A DNA stretch of 7,510 nt. Source: Burkholderia sp. Its GTDB lineage: Bacteria > Pseudomonadota > Gammaproteobacteria > Burkholderiales > Burkholderiaceae. Location of the stretch: contig JASLEG010000098.1 of NCBI GenBank assembly GCA_030151225.1, forward strand, positions 1 to 7,510. The letters run 5' to 3'. The first letter of the stretch is position 1. Every line of letters starts with the position of its first letter. The notes under the pieces are model-generated. The model had not been told where the DNA came from, made no database searches, and was given only the letters and a program-made list of their open reading frames with translations. Of this stretch, positions 1 to 5,796 are shown one piece after another. Position numbers and translations under genes: made by a program.

Positions 1-624
1 CCGGGCCACACGGTTCGCGGCACGTACTCGCAAGGTGGCGGCGTGCCCCACCTGATCGCCGTGCACCAGGACAAGTCGGGCGCGGCGCGCGACGTCGCGC
101 TGTCGTACGCGGCGGCGAACGGCGGCGGCCGTGCCGGCATCATCGAGACGAACTTCCGCGAAGAAACCGAAACCGACCTGTTCGGCGAGCAGGCCGTGCT
201 GTGCGGCGGTACCGTCGACCTGATCAAGGCCGGCTTCGAAACGCTGGTCGAGGCAGGCTACGCGCCGGAAATGGCGTACTTCGAGTGCCTGCACGAACTG
301 AAGCTGATCGTCGACCTGATCTATGAAGGCGGCATCGCCAACATGAACTACTCGATCTCGAACAACGCCGAATATGGCGAATACGTGACCGGCCCGCGCG
401 TCGTCACGGAAGAGACGAAGAAGGCGATGAAGGCGGTCCTGACGGACATCCAGACCGGCGAATACGCGAAGAGCTTCATCCTCGAGAACAAGGCCGGCGC
501 ACCGACGCTGCAGTCGCGCCGCCGCCTGACGGCCGAGCACCAGATCGAGCAGGTCGGTGCGAAGCTGCGCGCGATGATGCCGTGGATCGCCGCGAACAAG
601 CTGGTCGACCAGTCGAAGAACTAA
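1..624 (+). CDS. ilvC: Ketol-acid reductoisomerase, C-terminal part (5' end outside window)
   Basis: This enzyme converts 2-acetolactate (or 2-aceto-2-hydroxybutyrate) to the dihydroxy acid with NADPH and Mg2+, the second common step of valine, isoleucine and leucine synthesis in the cytoplasm. The frame is open from base 1 and gives 207 residues to the TAA at 622-624. It begins in the conserved PGHTVRGTYSQGGGVPHL stretch at the end of the nucleotide-binding domain. The rest is the all-helical knotted domain. If the protein is the usual class I length of 338, 131 residues are missing on the left. The metal ligands then fall at the expected numbers: D190 and E194 in ETDLFGEQ (D at 175-177), and E226 and E230 in FECLHELKL. 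SISNNAEYG supplies the substrate-binding serine. The GTG at 43 is an internal valine, not a start. The gene is intact as far as seen and is followed by a terminator. Confidence 0.97.
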   Translation, partial: PGHTVRGTYSQGGGVPHLIAVHQDKSGAARDVALSYAAANGGGRAGIIETNFREETETDLFGEQAVLCGGTVDLIKAGFETLVEAGYAPEMAYFECLHELKLIVDLIYEGGIANMNYSISNNAEYGEYVTGPRVVTEETKKAMKAVLTDIQTGEYAKSFILENKAGAPTLQSRRRLTAEHQIEQVGAKLRAMMPWIAANKLVDQSKN

Positions 625-668
625 GCTGTTTGTGCCTCGTCGGCCCCGGTTTTCCGCGGTCGGCTCCG

Positions 669-707
669 AAAAGCCGCCCGAAGGCCGCAGTGCCGAGGGC
701 GGCTTTT
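669..707 (+). terminator. Rho-independent terminator after ilvC
   Basis: A perfect 11-bp stem, AAAAGCCGCCC at 669-679 with GGGCGGCTTTT at 697-707, closes a 17-base loop, inside which GGC (683-685) can pair with GCC (692-694). The TTTT of the 3' arm acts as the U tract. It starts 45 bases after the ilvC stop. The A run on the other side would also allow some reverse-strand function, but no minus-strand gene faces it here. Confidence 0.9.
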
Positions 708-715
708 GTTATGCT
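707..715 (+). promoter_or_regulatory. Candidate extended -10 promoter for psd-pssA
   Basis: TG at 707-708, one base, then TATGCT at 710-715 form an extended -10 element. No convincing -35 is found 17 bases upstream, where the ilvC terminator loop lies. Transcription would begin near 722, giving a leader of about 23 bases to the psd ATG at 745. The T tract of the terminator runs directly into the TG motif, so termination and re-initiation would be packed together. This is inferred from sequence only; readthrough from ilvC is the alternative. Confidence 0.4.
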
Positions 716-744
716 ACGGGCTTTGCAATTCACCGAACGTCACC

Positions 745-1389
745 ATGAACTATCCTCATCCGATCATCGCGCGCGAAGGCTGGCCGTTCATCGCGATCGC
801 TGCCGTCATCGCGCTGTTGATCCATGCGGTCGCCGGGTTCGGCCTTGCCTGGCCGTTCTGGCTGCTGCTCGCCTTCGTGGTGCAGTTCTTCCGCGATCCG
901 CCGCGGCCGATCCCCACCGAGCCGAATGCCGTGCTGTGCCCGGCCGACGGCCGCATCGTGGCCGTCGAAACCGCGCATGATCCGTACGCGAATCGCGAAG
1001 CGCTGAAGATCAGCGTGTTCATGAACGTGTTCAACGTGCACTCGCAGCGCTCGCCCGTGGACGGCGCGATCACCAAGGTCGAATACTTCCCGGGTGCGTT
1101 CCTGAACGCGGCGATCGAGAAGGCGTCCACCGAGAACGAGCGCAATGCCGTGGTGATCCACACCGGCAGCAACCACATCGTCACCTCGGTGCAGATTGCC
1201 GGGCTCGTGGCGCGGCGCATTCTCTGCTACGTGCGCTCGGGCGAACCGCTCACGCGCGGTCAGCGCTACGGTTTCATCCGCTTCGGTTCGCGCGTCGACG
1301 TCTATCTGCCGGTCGGCAGCCGCGCCCGCGTGTCGATCGGCGAAAAGGTCTCGGCTTCGTCGACGATTCTTGCTGAATTGCCGCAATAA
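745..1389 (+). CDS. psd: Phosphatidylserine decarboxylase proenzyme (short PSD-A type)
   Basis: It decarboxylates phosphatidylserine to phosphatidylethanolamine at the inner membrane, using a pyruvoyl group made by self-cleavage. The ATG at 745 gives 214 residues, the length I know for Burkholderia PSD-A proteins. An in-frame start at 706 would add 13 residues lying within the terminator T tract and the likely promoter, so it is rejected. Residues 14-49 hold two hydrophobic membrane segments separated by a short turn, followed by FFRDPPR. PADGRIV (66-72) and FMNVFNVHSQRSPVDG (92-107) are family signatures. The processing site is the FGS motif at 180-182: cleavage before S182 leaves a beta chain and an alpha chain of about 33 residues that starts with the pyruvoyl group. 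No strong Shine-Dalgarno precedes the ATG. The stop lies 15 bases before pssA, so the two genes are very likely cotranscribed. Confidence 0.96.
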   Translation: MNYPHPIIAREGWPFIAIAAVIALLIHAVAGFGLAWPFWLLLAFVVQFFRDPPRPIPTEPNAVLCPADGRIVAVETAHDPYANREALKISVFMNVFNVHSQRSPVDGAITKVEYFPGAFLNAAIEKASTENERNAVVIHTGSNHIVTSVQIAGLVARRILCYVRSGEPLTRGQRYGFIRFGSRVDVYLPVGSRARVSIGEKVSASSTILAELPQ

Positions 1390-1394
1390 GCGGC

Positions 1395-1400
1395 AGGAGG
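1395..1400 (+). promoter_or_regulatory. Strong ribosome binding site of pssA
   Basis: AGGAGG lies four bases before the ATG at 1405, inside the 15-base gap between psd and pssA. It fixes the pssA start and contrasts with the weak site in front of psd. PssA may therefore be made in larger amounts than Psd from the same message. Confidence 0.85.
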
Positions 1401-1404
1401 CTCG

Positions 1405-2271
1405 ATGGCTGCATTCAAACCGCGTCGCTCGCGCGGCGGCAAATCGCTGCCGCGCCCGTTCCGGCGCAACAAGGTGATCGGCGCGGATGCGTCGGTCGAA
1501 CCGCGCCGCGCCGCGCGCCAGCAGTTCCTGCGCACGCGCGGCATCTACCTGCTGCCCAATGCGTTCACCACCGCGGCGCTGTTCTGCGGCTTCTTCGCCG
1601 TGGTGCAGGCGATGAACGTGCGCTTCGAGATCGCCGCGATCGCGATCTTCGTGGCGATGGTGCTCGACGGCATGGACGGCCGCGTGGCGCGCATGACGCA
1701 TACCCAGAGCGCGTTCGGCGAGCAGTTCGACAGCCTGTCCGACATGGTGTCGTTCGGCGTGGCGCCGGCGCTCGTGATGTACGAGTGGGTGCTGAAGGAT
1801 CTGGGCCGCTGGGGCTGGCTGGCCGCGTTCGTGTACTGCTCGGGCGCCGCGCTGCGGCTCGCGCGCTTCAACACTAACATCGGCTCGGTCGACAAGCGCT
1901 TCTTCCAGGGCCTGCCGAGCCCGGCCGCGGCCGCGCTGATCGCCGGCTTCGTGTGGCTCGCCACCGACAACCGCGTGCCGCTCAAGCTCGGCTGGCTGCC
2001 GTGGGTGGCCTTCGTGCTGACGATCTACGCGGGCGTCACCATGGTGTCGAACGCGCCGTTCTACAGCGGCAAGGCGCTCGACGTGCGGCACCGCGTGCCG
2101 TTCGCGGCGATCCTGCTGGTGGTGGTGGCCTTCGTGCTGGTGTCCTCCGATCCGCCGCTGATGCTGTTCGGCCTGTTCGTGCTGTACGGTCTGTCGGGCT
2201 ACGTGTTCTGGGGCTACATGGCGGTGCGCGGGCGACCGAACCCGGCACGCTCGTCGCAGCGCGAGCACTGA
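1405..2271 (+). CDS. pssA: CDP-diacylglycerol-serine O-phosphatidyltransferase (membrane type II)
   Basis: It transfers the phosphatidyl group from CDP-diacylglycerol to L-serine, releasing CMP and making phosphatidylserine, the substrate of the Psd encoded just upstream. The protein has 288 residues. Residues 1-45 are a strongly basic, Arg-rich and presumably cytoplasmic tail. Several hydrophobic segments follow from about 47 to 277. The CDP-alcohol phosphotransferase signature D-G-x2-A-R-x8-G-x3-D-x3-D is complete: D91, G92, A95, R96, G105, D109 and D113, with a further D88 in front. The family uses these aspartates for metal and catalysis. This is the integral-membrane type found in Bacillus and many proteobacteria, not the phospholipase-D-like peripheral PssA of E. 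coli. It is the second gene of the psd-pssA unit and is closed by a hairpin 17 bases after the TGA. Confidence 0.95.
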   Translation: MAAFKPRRSRGGKSLPRPFRRNKVIGADASVEPRRAARQQFLRTRGIYLLPNAFTTAALFCGFFAVVQAMNVRFEIAAIAIFVAMVLDGMDGRVARMTHTQSAFGEQFDSLSDMVSFGVAPALVMYEWVLKDLGRWGWLAAFVYCSGAALRLARFNTNIGSVDKRFFQGLPSPAAAALIAGFVWLATDNRVPLKLGWLPWVAFVLTIYAGVTMVSNAPFYSGKALDVRHRVPFAAILLVVVAFVLVSSDPPLMLFGLFVLYGLSGYVFWGYMAVRGRPNPARSSQREH

Positions 2272-2287
2272 CTTCCCTGCCTTGCCG

Positions 2288-2317
2288 AAACGGCGACCGC
2301 CTCCCGGTCGCCGTTTT
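2288..2317 (+). terminator. Rho-independent terminator after pssA
   Basis: AAACGGCGACCG (2288-2299) pairs perfectly with CGGTCGCCGTTT (2305-2316) around a five-base loop and runs on into TTTTCTT. This is a 12-bp stem that ends the psd-pssA transcript and insulates it from the leuA promoter about 30 bases further on. Confidence 0.92.
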
Positions 2318-2348
2318 CTTATTGGACGCCGCCCCGGACGCGGCCCGA

Positions 2349-2377
2349 TTGCACGCGCCGGCGATTGCCGCTATATT
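2349..2377 (+). promoter_or_regulatory. Sigma70-type promoter of the leuA leader and leuA
   Basis: The -35 box TTGCAC (2349-2354), a 17-base spacer and the -10 box TATATT (2372-2377) make the best sigma70 promoter in the window. Transcription is expected near 2384, which is practically the A of the leader peptide ATG at 2385. The spacer contains a small inverted repeat, CGGC-GATT-GCCG (2359-2370), that might bind a regulator, though its arms are only four bases long. It lies just after the pssA terminator and before leuA, as expected for an independent leuA unit. Confidence 0.7.
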
Positions 2378-2384
2378 CACCGCC

Positions 2385-2465
2385 ATGACCGCTTTTTCCC
2401 GCCTCTCCCTCCTTCAAGCCGGTGCGCCCCTACGCGCATTAGCGCTAGCGCGCCTGCCGCGCTGA
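2385..2465 (+). CDS. Leucine-rich leader peptide upstream of leuA (attenuation leader)
   Basis: This small ORF of 26 codons runs from ATG 2385 to TGA 2463-2465. It begins MTAFSRLSLLQAGAPLRALA and has seven leucines, four of them in the last eleven codons. The leucines at codons 16, 19 and 21 use CTA, TTA and CTA. I found no in-frame CTA or TTA in the visible ilvC part, psd, pssA or leuA, so these are rare codons placed where leucine starvation would stall a ribosome. E. coli leuL uses the same logic with a run of CUA. The ORF lies between a good promoter and leuA, and a 6-bp hairpin overlaps its end. It has no Shine-Dalgarno and its ATG coincides with the expected transcription start, so translation may be leaderless. 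Function is inferred from composition and position. Equivalent to leuL in role, but homology to enteric leuL is not claimed. Confidence 0.75.
   Translation: MTAFSRLSLLQAGAPLRALALARLPR
2447..2463 (+). promoter_or_regulatory. Leader hairpin overlapping the end of the leader ORF
   Basis: AGCGCG (2447-2452) and CGCGCT (2458-2463) pair perfectly around the loop CCTGC. This covers the last leader codons and the first base of its stop. The 5' arm region CGCGCC (2449-2454) can alternatively pair with GGCGCG (2517-2522), the 3' arm of a downstream hairpin. A ribosome stalled on the CTA codon at 2445-2447 would cover the 5' arm. I infer a switch, but GC-rich DNA yields such pairings by chance, so a folding and conservation test is needed to confirm it. 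Confidence 0.45.
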
Positions 2466-2503
2466 CCGGTTTCGCCCTCCGTCAAGCCTCGTCTGTTGTA
2501 GAG

Positions 2504-2537
2504 CGTCGCCAGCGGTGGCGCGAACTCCATCGTTTTT
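2504..2537 (+). promoter_or_regulatory. Candidate attenuator hairpin with distal U tract in the leuA leader
   Basis: CG plus CGCCA (2504-2511, bulged T at 2506) pairs with TGGCGCG (2516-2522) around the loop GCGG. A TTTTT tract follows at 2533-2537. Ten bases separate stem and U tract, more than in a canonical intrinsic terminator, so this is either a weak or atypical attenuator or something else. CTCCA at 2525-2529, between stem and U tract, is exactly complementary to the leuA ribosome site TGGAG at 2558-2562, which would permit translational control instead. Confidence 0.35.
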
Positions 2538-2569
2538 CGCATCCCCACAAGATCCCCTGGAGCCTCCCC

Positions 2570-4111
2570 ATGACAGACAAGCTGATCATCTTCGACACGA
2601 CCTTGCGTGACGGCGAACAATCGCCCGGCGCGTCGATGACGAAGGAAGAAAAGATCCGTATCGCCAAGCAGCTCGAGCGGATGAAGGTCGACGTGATCGA
2701 GGCCGGCTTCGCGGCCAGCTCGAACGGCGATTTCGACGCGATCCACACGATCGCTGGCCTCGTGAAGGACAGCACGATCTGCTCGCTGGCACGTGCCAAC
2801 GACAAGGACATCCAGCGCGCGGCCGACGCACTGAAGCCGGCCGAGAGCTTCCGGATCCACACCTTCATCGCCACCTCGCCGCTGCACATGGAGAAGAAGC
2901 TGCGCATGACGCCGGACCAGGTGTTCGAGCAGGCGCGCCTCGCCGTGCGCTTCGCGCGCAAGTTCACCGACAACGTGGAGTTCTCGCCCGAGGACGGCAG
3001 CCGTTCCGACATGGACTTCCTCTGCCGCGTGCTCGAGGCCGTGATCGCCGAGGGCGCCACCACCATCAATATCGCCGACACGGTGGGCTACGGCGTGCCC
3101 GAGCTGTACGGCAACCTGGTGAAGACGCTGCGCGAGCGCATCCCGAATTCGGACAAGGCGGTCTTCTCGGTGCACTGCCACAACGACCTCGGCATGGCCG
3201 TGGCGAACTCGCTGGCCGGCGTGCAGATCGGCGGCGCGCGTCAGGTGGAGTGCACGATCAACGGTCTCGGCGAGCGCGCGGGCAATACCTCGCTCGAGGA
3301 AATCGTGATGGCCGTGAAGACCCGCAAGGATTACTTCGGCCTCGACGTCGGCCTCGATACCTCGCAGATCGTGCCGGCCTCGAAGCTCGTGTCGCAGATC
3401 ACCGGCTTCGTGGTGCAGCCGAACAAGGCGGTGGTGGGCGCGAACGCCTTCGCGCACGCCTCGGGCATCCACCAGGACGGCGTGCTGAAGGCGCGCGACA
3501 CCTACGAGATCATGCGCGCGGAAGACGTGGGCTGGACCGCGAACAAGATCGTGCTGGGCAAGCTCTCGGGCCGCAACGCGTTCAAGCAGCGCCTGCAGGA
3601 GCTCGGCATCGCGCTCGACAGCGAAGGCGAACTGAACGCCGCGTTCATGCGCTTCAAGGATCTGGCCGACCGCAAGGCCGAGATCTTCGACGAGGACATC
3701 ATCGCGATCGTGTCGGAGGAGGCGGCCGTGGTGGAGAAGGAGCACTACAAGTTCGTGTCGCTCGCGCAGCGCTCGGAGACGGGCGAGCAGCCGCACGCGA
3801 AGGTGGTGTTCGCGATCGACGGCAGCGAGGTGACCGGCGAGGCGCGCGGCAACGGCCCGGTGGACGCCACGCTGAACGCGATCGAGACCGAAGTGGGCAG
3901 CGGTGCCGAGATGCTGCTGTACTCGGTCAACGCGATCACCACGGGCACCCAGGCGCAGGGCGAGGTGACGGTGCGCCTGTCGAAGAGCGGCCGCATCGTG
4001 AACGGCGTCGGCACCGATCCCGACATCGTGGCGGCCTCGGCGAAGGCCTATCTGTCGGCGCTGAACAAGCTGCACTCGGACGTCAGCAAGCTCAACCCGC
4101 AGCTGTCGTGA
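2570..4111 (+). CDS. leuA: 2-isopropylmalate synthase
   Basis: It condenses acetyl-CoA with 2-oxoisovalerate to 2-isopropylmalate, the committed step of leucine synthesis, and is normally inhibited by leucine. The ATG at 2570 gives 513 residues, is preceded by GGAG at 2559-2562 (seven-base spacing), and starts MTDKLIIFDTTLRDGEQSPG as in the family. The frame stays open upstream to 2282, but that part covers the leader and promoter and is not coding. The N-terminal TIM barrel carries the metal ligands D14, H202, H204 (VHCHNDLG) and N239 (GERAGN). HASGIHQDG (296-304) belongs to the linker region. Residues from about 390 on form the LeuA allosteric dimer domain, with the GNGPVDATLNAIE signature. 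All key residues are present, so it should be active and leucine-regulated. It lies downstream of a leucine-rich leader peptide and ends at TGA 4109-4111, before a terminator shared with the convergent sulP. Confidence 0.97.
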   Translation: MTDKLIIFDTTLRDGEQSPGASMTKEEKIRIAKQLERMKVDVIEAGFAASSNGDFDAIHTIAGLVKDSTICSLARANDKDIQRAADALKPAESFRIHTFIATSPLHMEKKLRMTPDQVFEQARLAVRFARKFTDNVEFSPEDGSRSDMDFLCRVLEAVIAEGATTINIADTVGYGVPELYGNLVKTLRERIPNSDKAVFSVHCHNDLGMAVANSLAGVQIGGARQVECTINGLGERAGNTSLEEIVMAVKTRKDYFGLDVGLDTSQIVPASKLVSQITGFVVQPNKAVVGANAFAHASGIHQDGVLKARDTYEIMRAEDVGWTANKIVLGKLSGRNAFKQRLQELGIALDSEGELNAAFMRFKDLADRKAEIFDEDIIAIVSEEAAVVEKEHYKFVSLAQRSETGEQPHAKVVFAIDGSEVTGEARGNGPVDATLNAIETEVGSGAEMLLYSVNAITTGTQAQGEVTVRLSKSGRIVNGVGTDPDIVAASAKAYLSALNKLHSDVSKLNPQLS

Positions 4112-4117
4112 TGGCCG

Positions 4118-4142
4118 CCGACCGGTGCCGCGCACCGGTCGG
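4118..4142. repeat. Perfect inverted repeat between leuA stop and terminator
   Basis: CCGACCGGTGC (4118-4128) and GCACCGGTCGG (4132-4142) form an 11-bp perfect stem with a three-base loop, starting six bases after the leuA stop. No U tract follows on the plus strand, so it is not a terminator by itself. It may protect the 3' end of the leuA message or act as a pause site before the terminator hairpin 13 bases on. Confidence 0.7.
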
Positions 4143-4154
4143 GCAGCAAGAATG

Positions 4155-4195
4155 AAAAACGCCCCGCGAGGCTTCGGCCCGCGGGGCGTTTTTTT
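4155..4195. terminator. Bidirectional terminator between leuA and sulP
   Basis: AAAAACGCCCCGCG (4155-4168) pairs with CGCGGGGCGTTTTT (4180-4193). After a bulged A, GGC (4170-4172) and GCC (4177-4179) close a TTCG tetraloop. Seven T follow the stem on the plus strand (4189-4195) and five A precede it, giving a U tract for minus-strand transcripts. It therefore serves both leuA and the convergent sulP, whose stop is at 4199-4201. Confidence 0.95.
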
Positions 4196-4198
4196 GCC

Positions 4199-5734
4199 TT
4201 ACTGCGTGCTGGGATTGCGCAGGCTCGCGAACGACCAGCGCTTCTCGCTCGCGCGCACCGGTGGCCGGTAATCGACGAGGATCTCGCGCGCCGGGGCATC
4301 GGCGATGAAGGTGTCGATCAGGTCCTGCACGTCGTGATCGATGTAGTCGGCCCGCGTGGCGTCGACGATCACGATCGCGCGGTTCGGGATCTGCTTCAGG
4401 TAGTGCTTGACCTGCACCTTGCCGAGAAACGAGATGTCCTTGCGGAACGTGAGCAGGTAGTGATCGTCGTGGCGGGCGAGCGTGGCGGGGCTGCGCAGGT
4501 TCGCGAGCGCCACCGCGAGCACGCTGATCACGATGCCGAGCGCGATGCCGAACAGCAGGTCCACGGCGAGCACGCCCGCGATGGTCGCCACGAACGGCAG
4601 GAACGCGGCCGGCCCCTGTTTCGCGACGGCCTTGAACAGCGCGGGCTTGGCGAGCTTGAAGCCGGTGTGGATCAGGATCGCGGCCAGCGTGGCGAGCGGG
4701 ATCAGGTTGATCAGCTCGGTCAGCAGGAACACGCTCGCGAGCAGCAGCACGCCGTGCACGATCGCCGAGATGCGGCTCTGCGCGCCGGCATGCACGTTCA
4801 CCGAGCTGCGCACGATCACCGAGGTGACCGGCAGGCCGCCGAACGCGCCGGCCACGAGGTTGCCGATGCCCTGGGCCTTGAGCTCGCGATTCGGCAGCGG
4901 CGCGCGGCGCTTCGGATCGATCTGCTCGACCGCTTCCAGTGACAGCAGCGTCTCGAGGCTCGCCACGATCGCGAGCGTGATCGCGACGCGCCACACGTCG
5001 GGATTCCACAGCTGCGCGAAGTGCGGACCGAATTCGATGCCCTGCAGCGCGCCGCCGAGCGCGGCCAGCGAATCGAGCGCGGGCAGCGCCACGCGATGCT
5101 CGGCGGGCGGCGCGATGGCCGGCGCGAGCGCGCCGAGCACGAAGCTGGCCGCGATGCCGACCACCACCACCACCAGCGGCGCCGGCACGTTGCGCACCAG
5201 GGCGAAGCGGCGCAGCGCGCGCGTGTCCCAGGCCACCAGCAGCGCGAGCGAGCCGATCGCGATGGCCGCCGCGCCGATCGCGTGCACGCTGAACGCTGCC
5301 GTGCCGTCGTGCACGCCGAGCGCGAACGGCACCTGCTTGACGATCAGCAGCAGGCCGATCGCCGCCAGCATGCCCTTGATCACGGGCGAGGGCACGTAGG
5401 CGGCGAGCTGGCCCGCGCGCAGCATGCCGAGGCCGAGCTGCAGCAGGCCCGACAGCACGACCGCCAGCAGGAACGCGGAGAAGCTGCCGAGCTGGGCGAT
5501 GCCGTCGACGACGATCACCACCAGCCCGGCCGCGGGGCCGCTGACGGACAGTGGCGAGCCGCTCAGGAAGGCGACCACGAGGCCGCCGACGATGCCCGAG
5601 ATCAGGCCCGCGAACGGCGCCACGCCGGAGGCGTTGGCGATGCCGAGGCACAGCGGCAGCGCGACGAGAAACACCACGGTGCCGGCGATGGCGTCGCGCG
5701 GGAACGTGGCAAAGGCGTTGCGTAGAGTCTTCAT
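4199..5734 (-). CDS. SulP/SLC26-family anion transporter, probable bicarbonate transporter
   Basis: This 511-residue inner-membrane protein has roughly ten to twelve hydrophobic segments over residues 15-415, followed by a cytoplasmic tail. The SulP signature is clear near the N terminus: LVALPLCLGIANASGVAP (23-40), then PLSVSGPAAGL (61-71). The tail from about 425 to 490 looks like a short STAS domain, with a beta strand AIVIVDATRADYIDHD and the helix after it. SulP proteins carry sulfate, bicarbonate, dicarboxylates or other anions, and sequence alone does not fix the substrate. The gene lies 62 bases downstream of a beta-carbonic anhydrase on the same strand. Natural SulP-carbonic anhydrase pairs and fusions are known, so bicarbonate is the best guess. 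The ATG at 5734 has no obvious Shine-Dalgarno, which may mean translation depends on can expression. Codon 4 is CTA, rare in this window. Sulfate transport remains possible. Confidence 0.9.
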   Translation of the reverse strand: MKTLRNAFATFPRDAIAGTVVFLVALPLCLGIANASGVAPFAGLISGIVGGLVVAFLSGSPLSVSGPAAGLVVIVVDGIAQLGSFSAFLLAVVLSGLLQLGLGMLRAGQLAAYVPSPVIKGMLAAIGLLLIVKQVPFALGVHDGTAAFSVHAIGAAAIAIGSLALLVAWDTRALRRFALVRNVPAPLVVVVVGIAASFVLGALAPAIAPPAEHRVALPALDSLAALGGALQGIEFGPHFAQLWNPDVWRVAITLAIVASLETLLSLEAVEQIDPKRRAPLPNRELKAQGIGNLVAGAFGGLPVTSVIVRSSVNVHAGAQSRISAIVHGVLLLASVFLLTELINLIPLATLAAILIHTGFKLAKPALFKAVAKQGPAAFLPFVATIAGVLAVDLLFGIALGIVISVLAVALANLRSPATLARHDDHYLLTFRKDISFLGKVQVKHYLKQIPNRAIVIVDATRADYIDHDVQDLIDTFIADAPAREILVDYRPPVRASEKRWSFASLRNPSTQ

Positions 5735-5796
5735 GTCGGAATGGAGGGGGTTGGGGACAACGTGTTTGAGGATGGCGGGCGGGGGCGGGTGCTCGC

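Noticed and set aside
43..624. GTG at 43 as a separate gene start
   Set aside because: The frame is open to base 1 and the residues before 43 are the conserved IlvC motif, so this is an internal valine.
706..744. Upstream ATG for psd at 706 or a longer reading frame
   Set aside because: The extra 13 residues would come from the terminator T tract and the probable promoter, and the family length of 214 starts at 745.
730..2268. 512-codon open frame on the minus strand opposite psd and pssA
   Set aside because: Its product is Arg/His-rich with no known domain, and it is the typical antisense shadow of high-GC genes with complete family signatures on the plus strand.
2282..2569. N-terminal extension of leuA back to 2282
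   Set aside because: It overlaps the pssA terminator, the leuA promoter and the leader ORF. LeuA homology begins at MTDKLIIFDTTLRDG with a GGAG site in front.
2414..4135. 573-codon open frame on the minus strand opposite leuA
   Set aside because: It is a shadow of leuA with biased His/Arg/Leu composition and no start signal or recognisable domain.
4092..5651. 519-codon minus-strand frame overlapping sulP in another phase
   Set aside because: It is low-complexity Arg/Ala/Gly protein, while the overlapping frame encodes a clear SulP transporter.
5021..5725. Plus-strand His/Arg/Glu-rich frames opposite sulP as a novel protein
   Set aside because: Their composition follows directly from the complement of membrane-protein codons in GC-rich DNA, and none has a ribosome site or independent coding signal.
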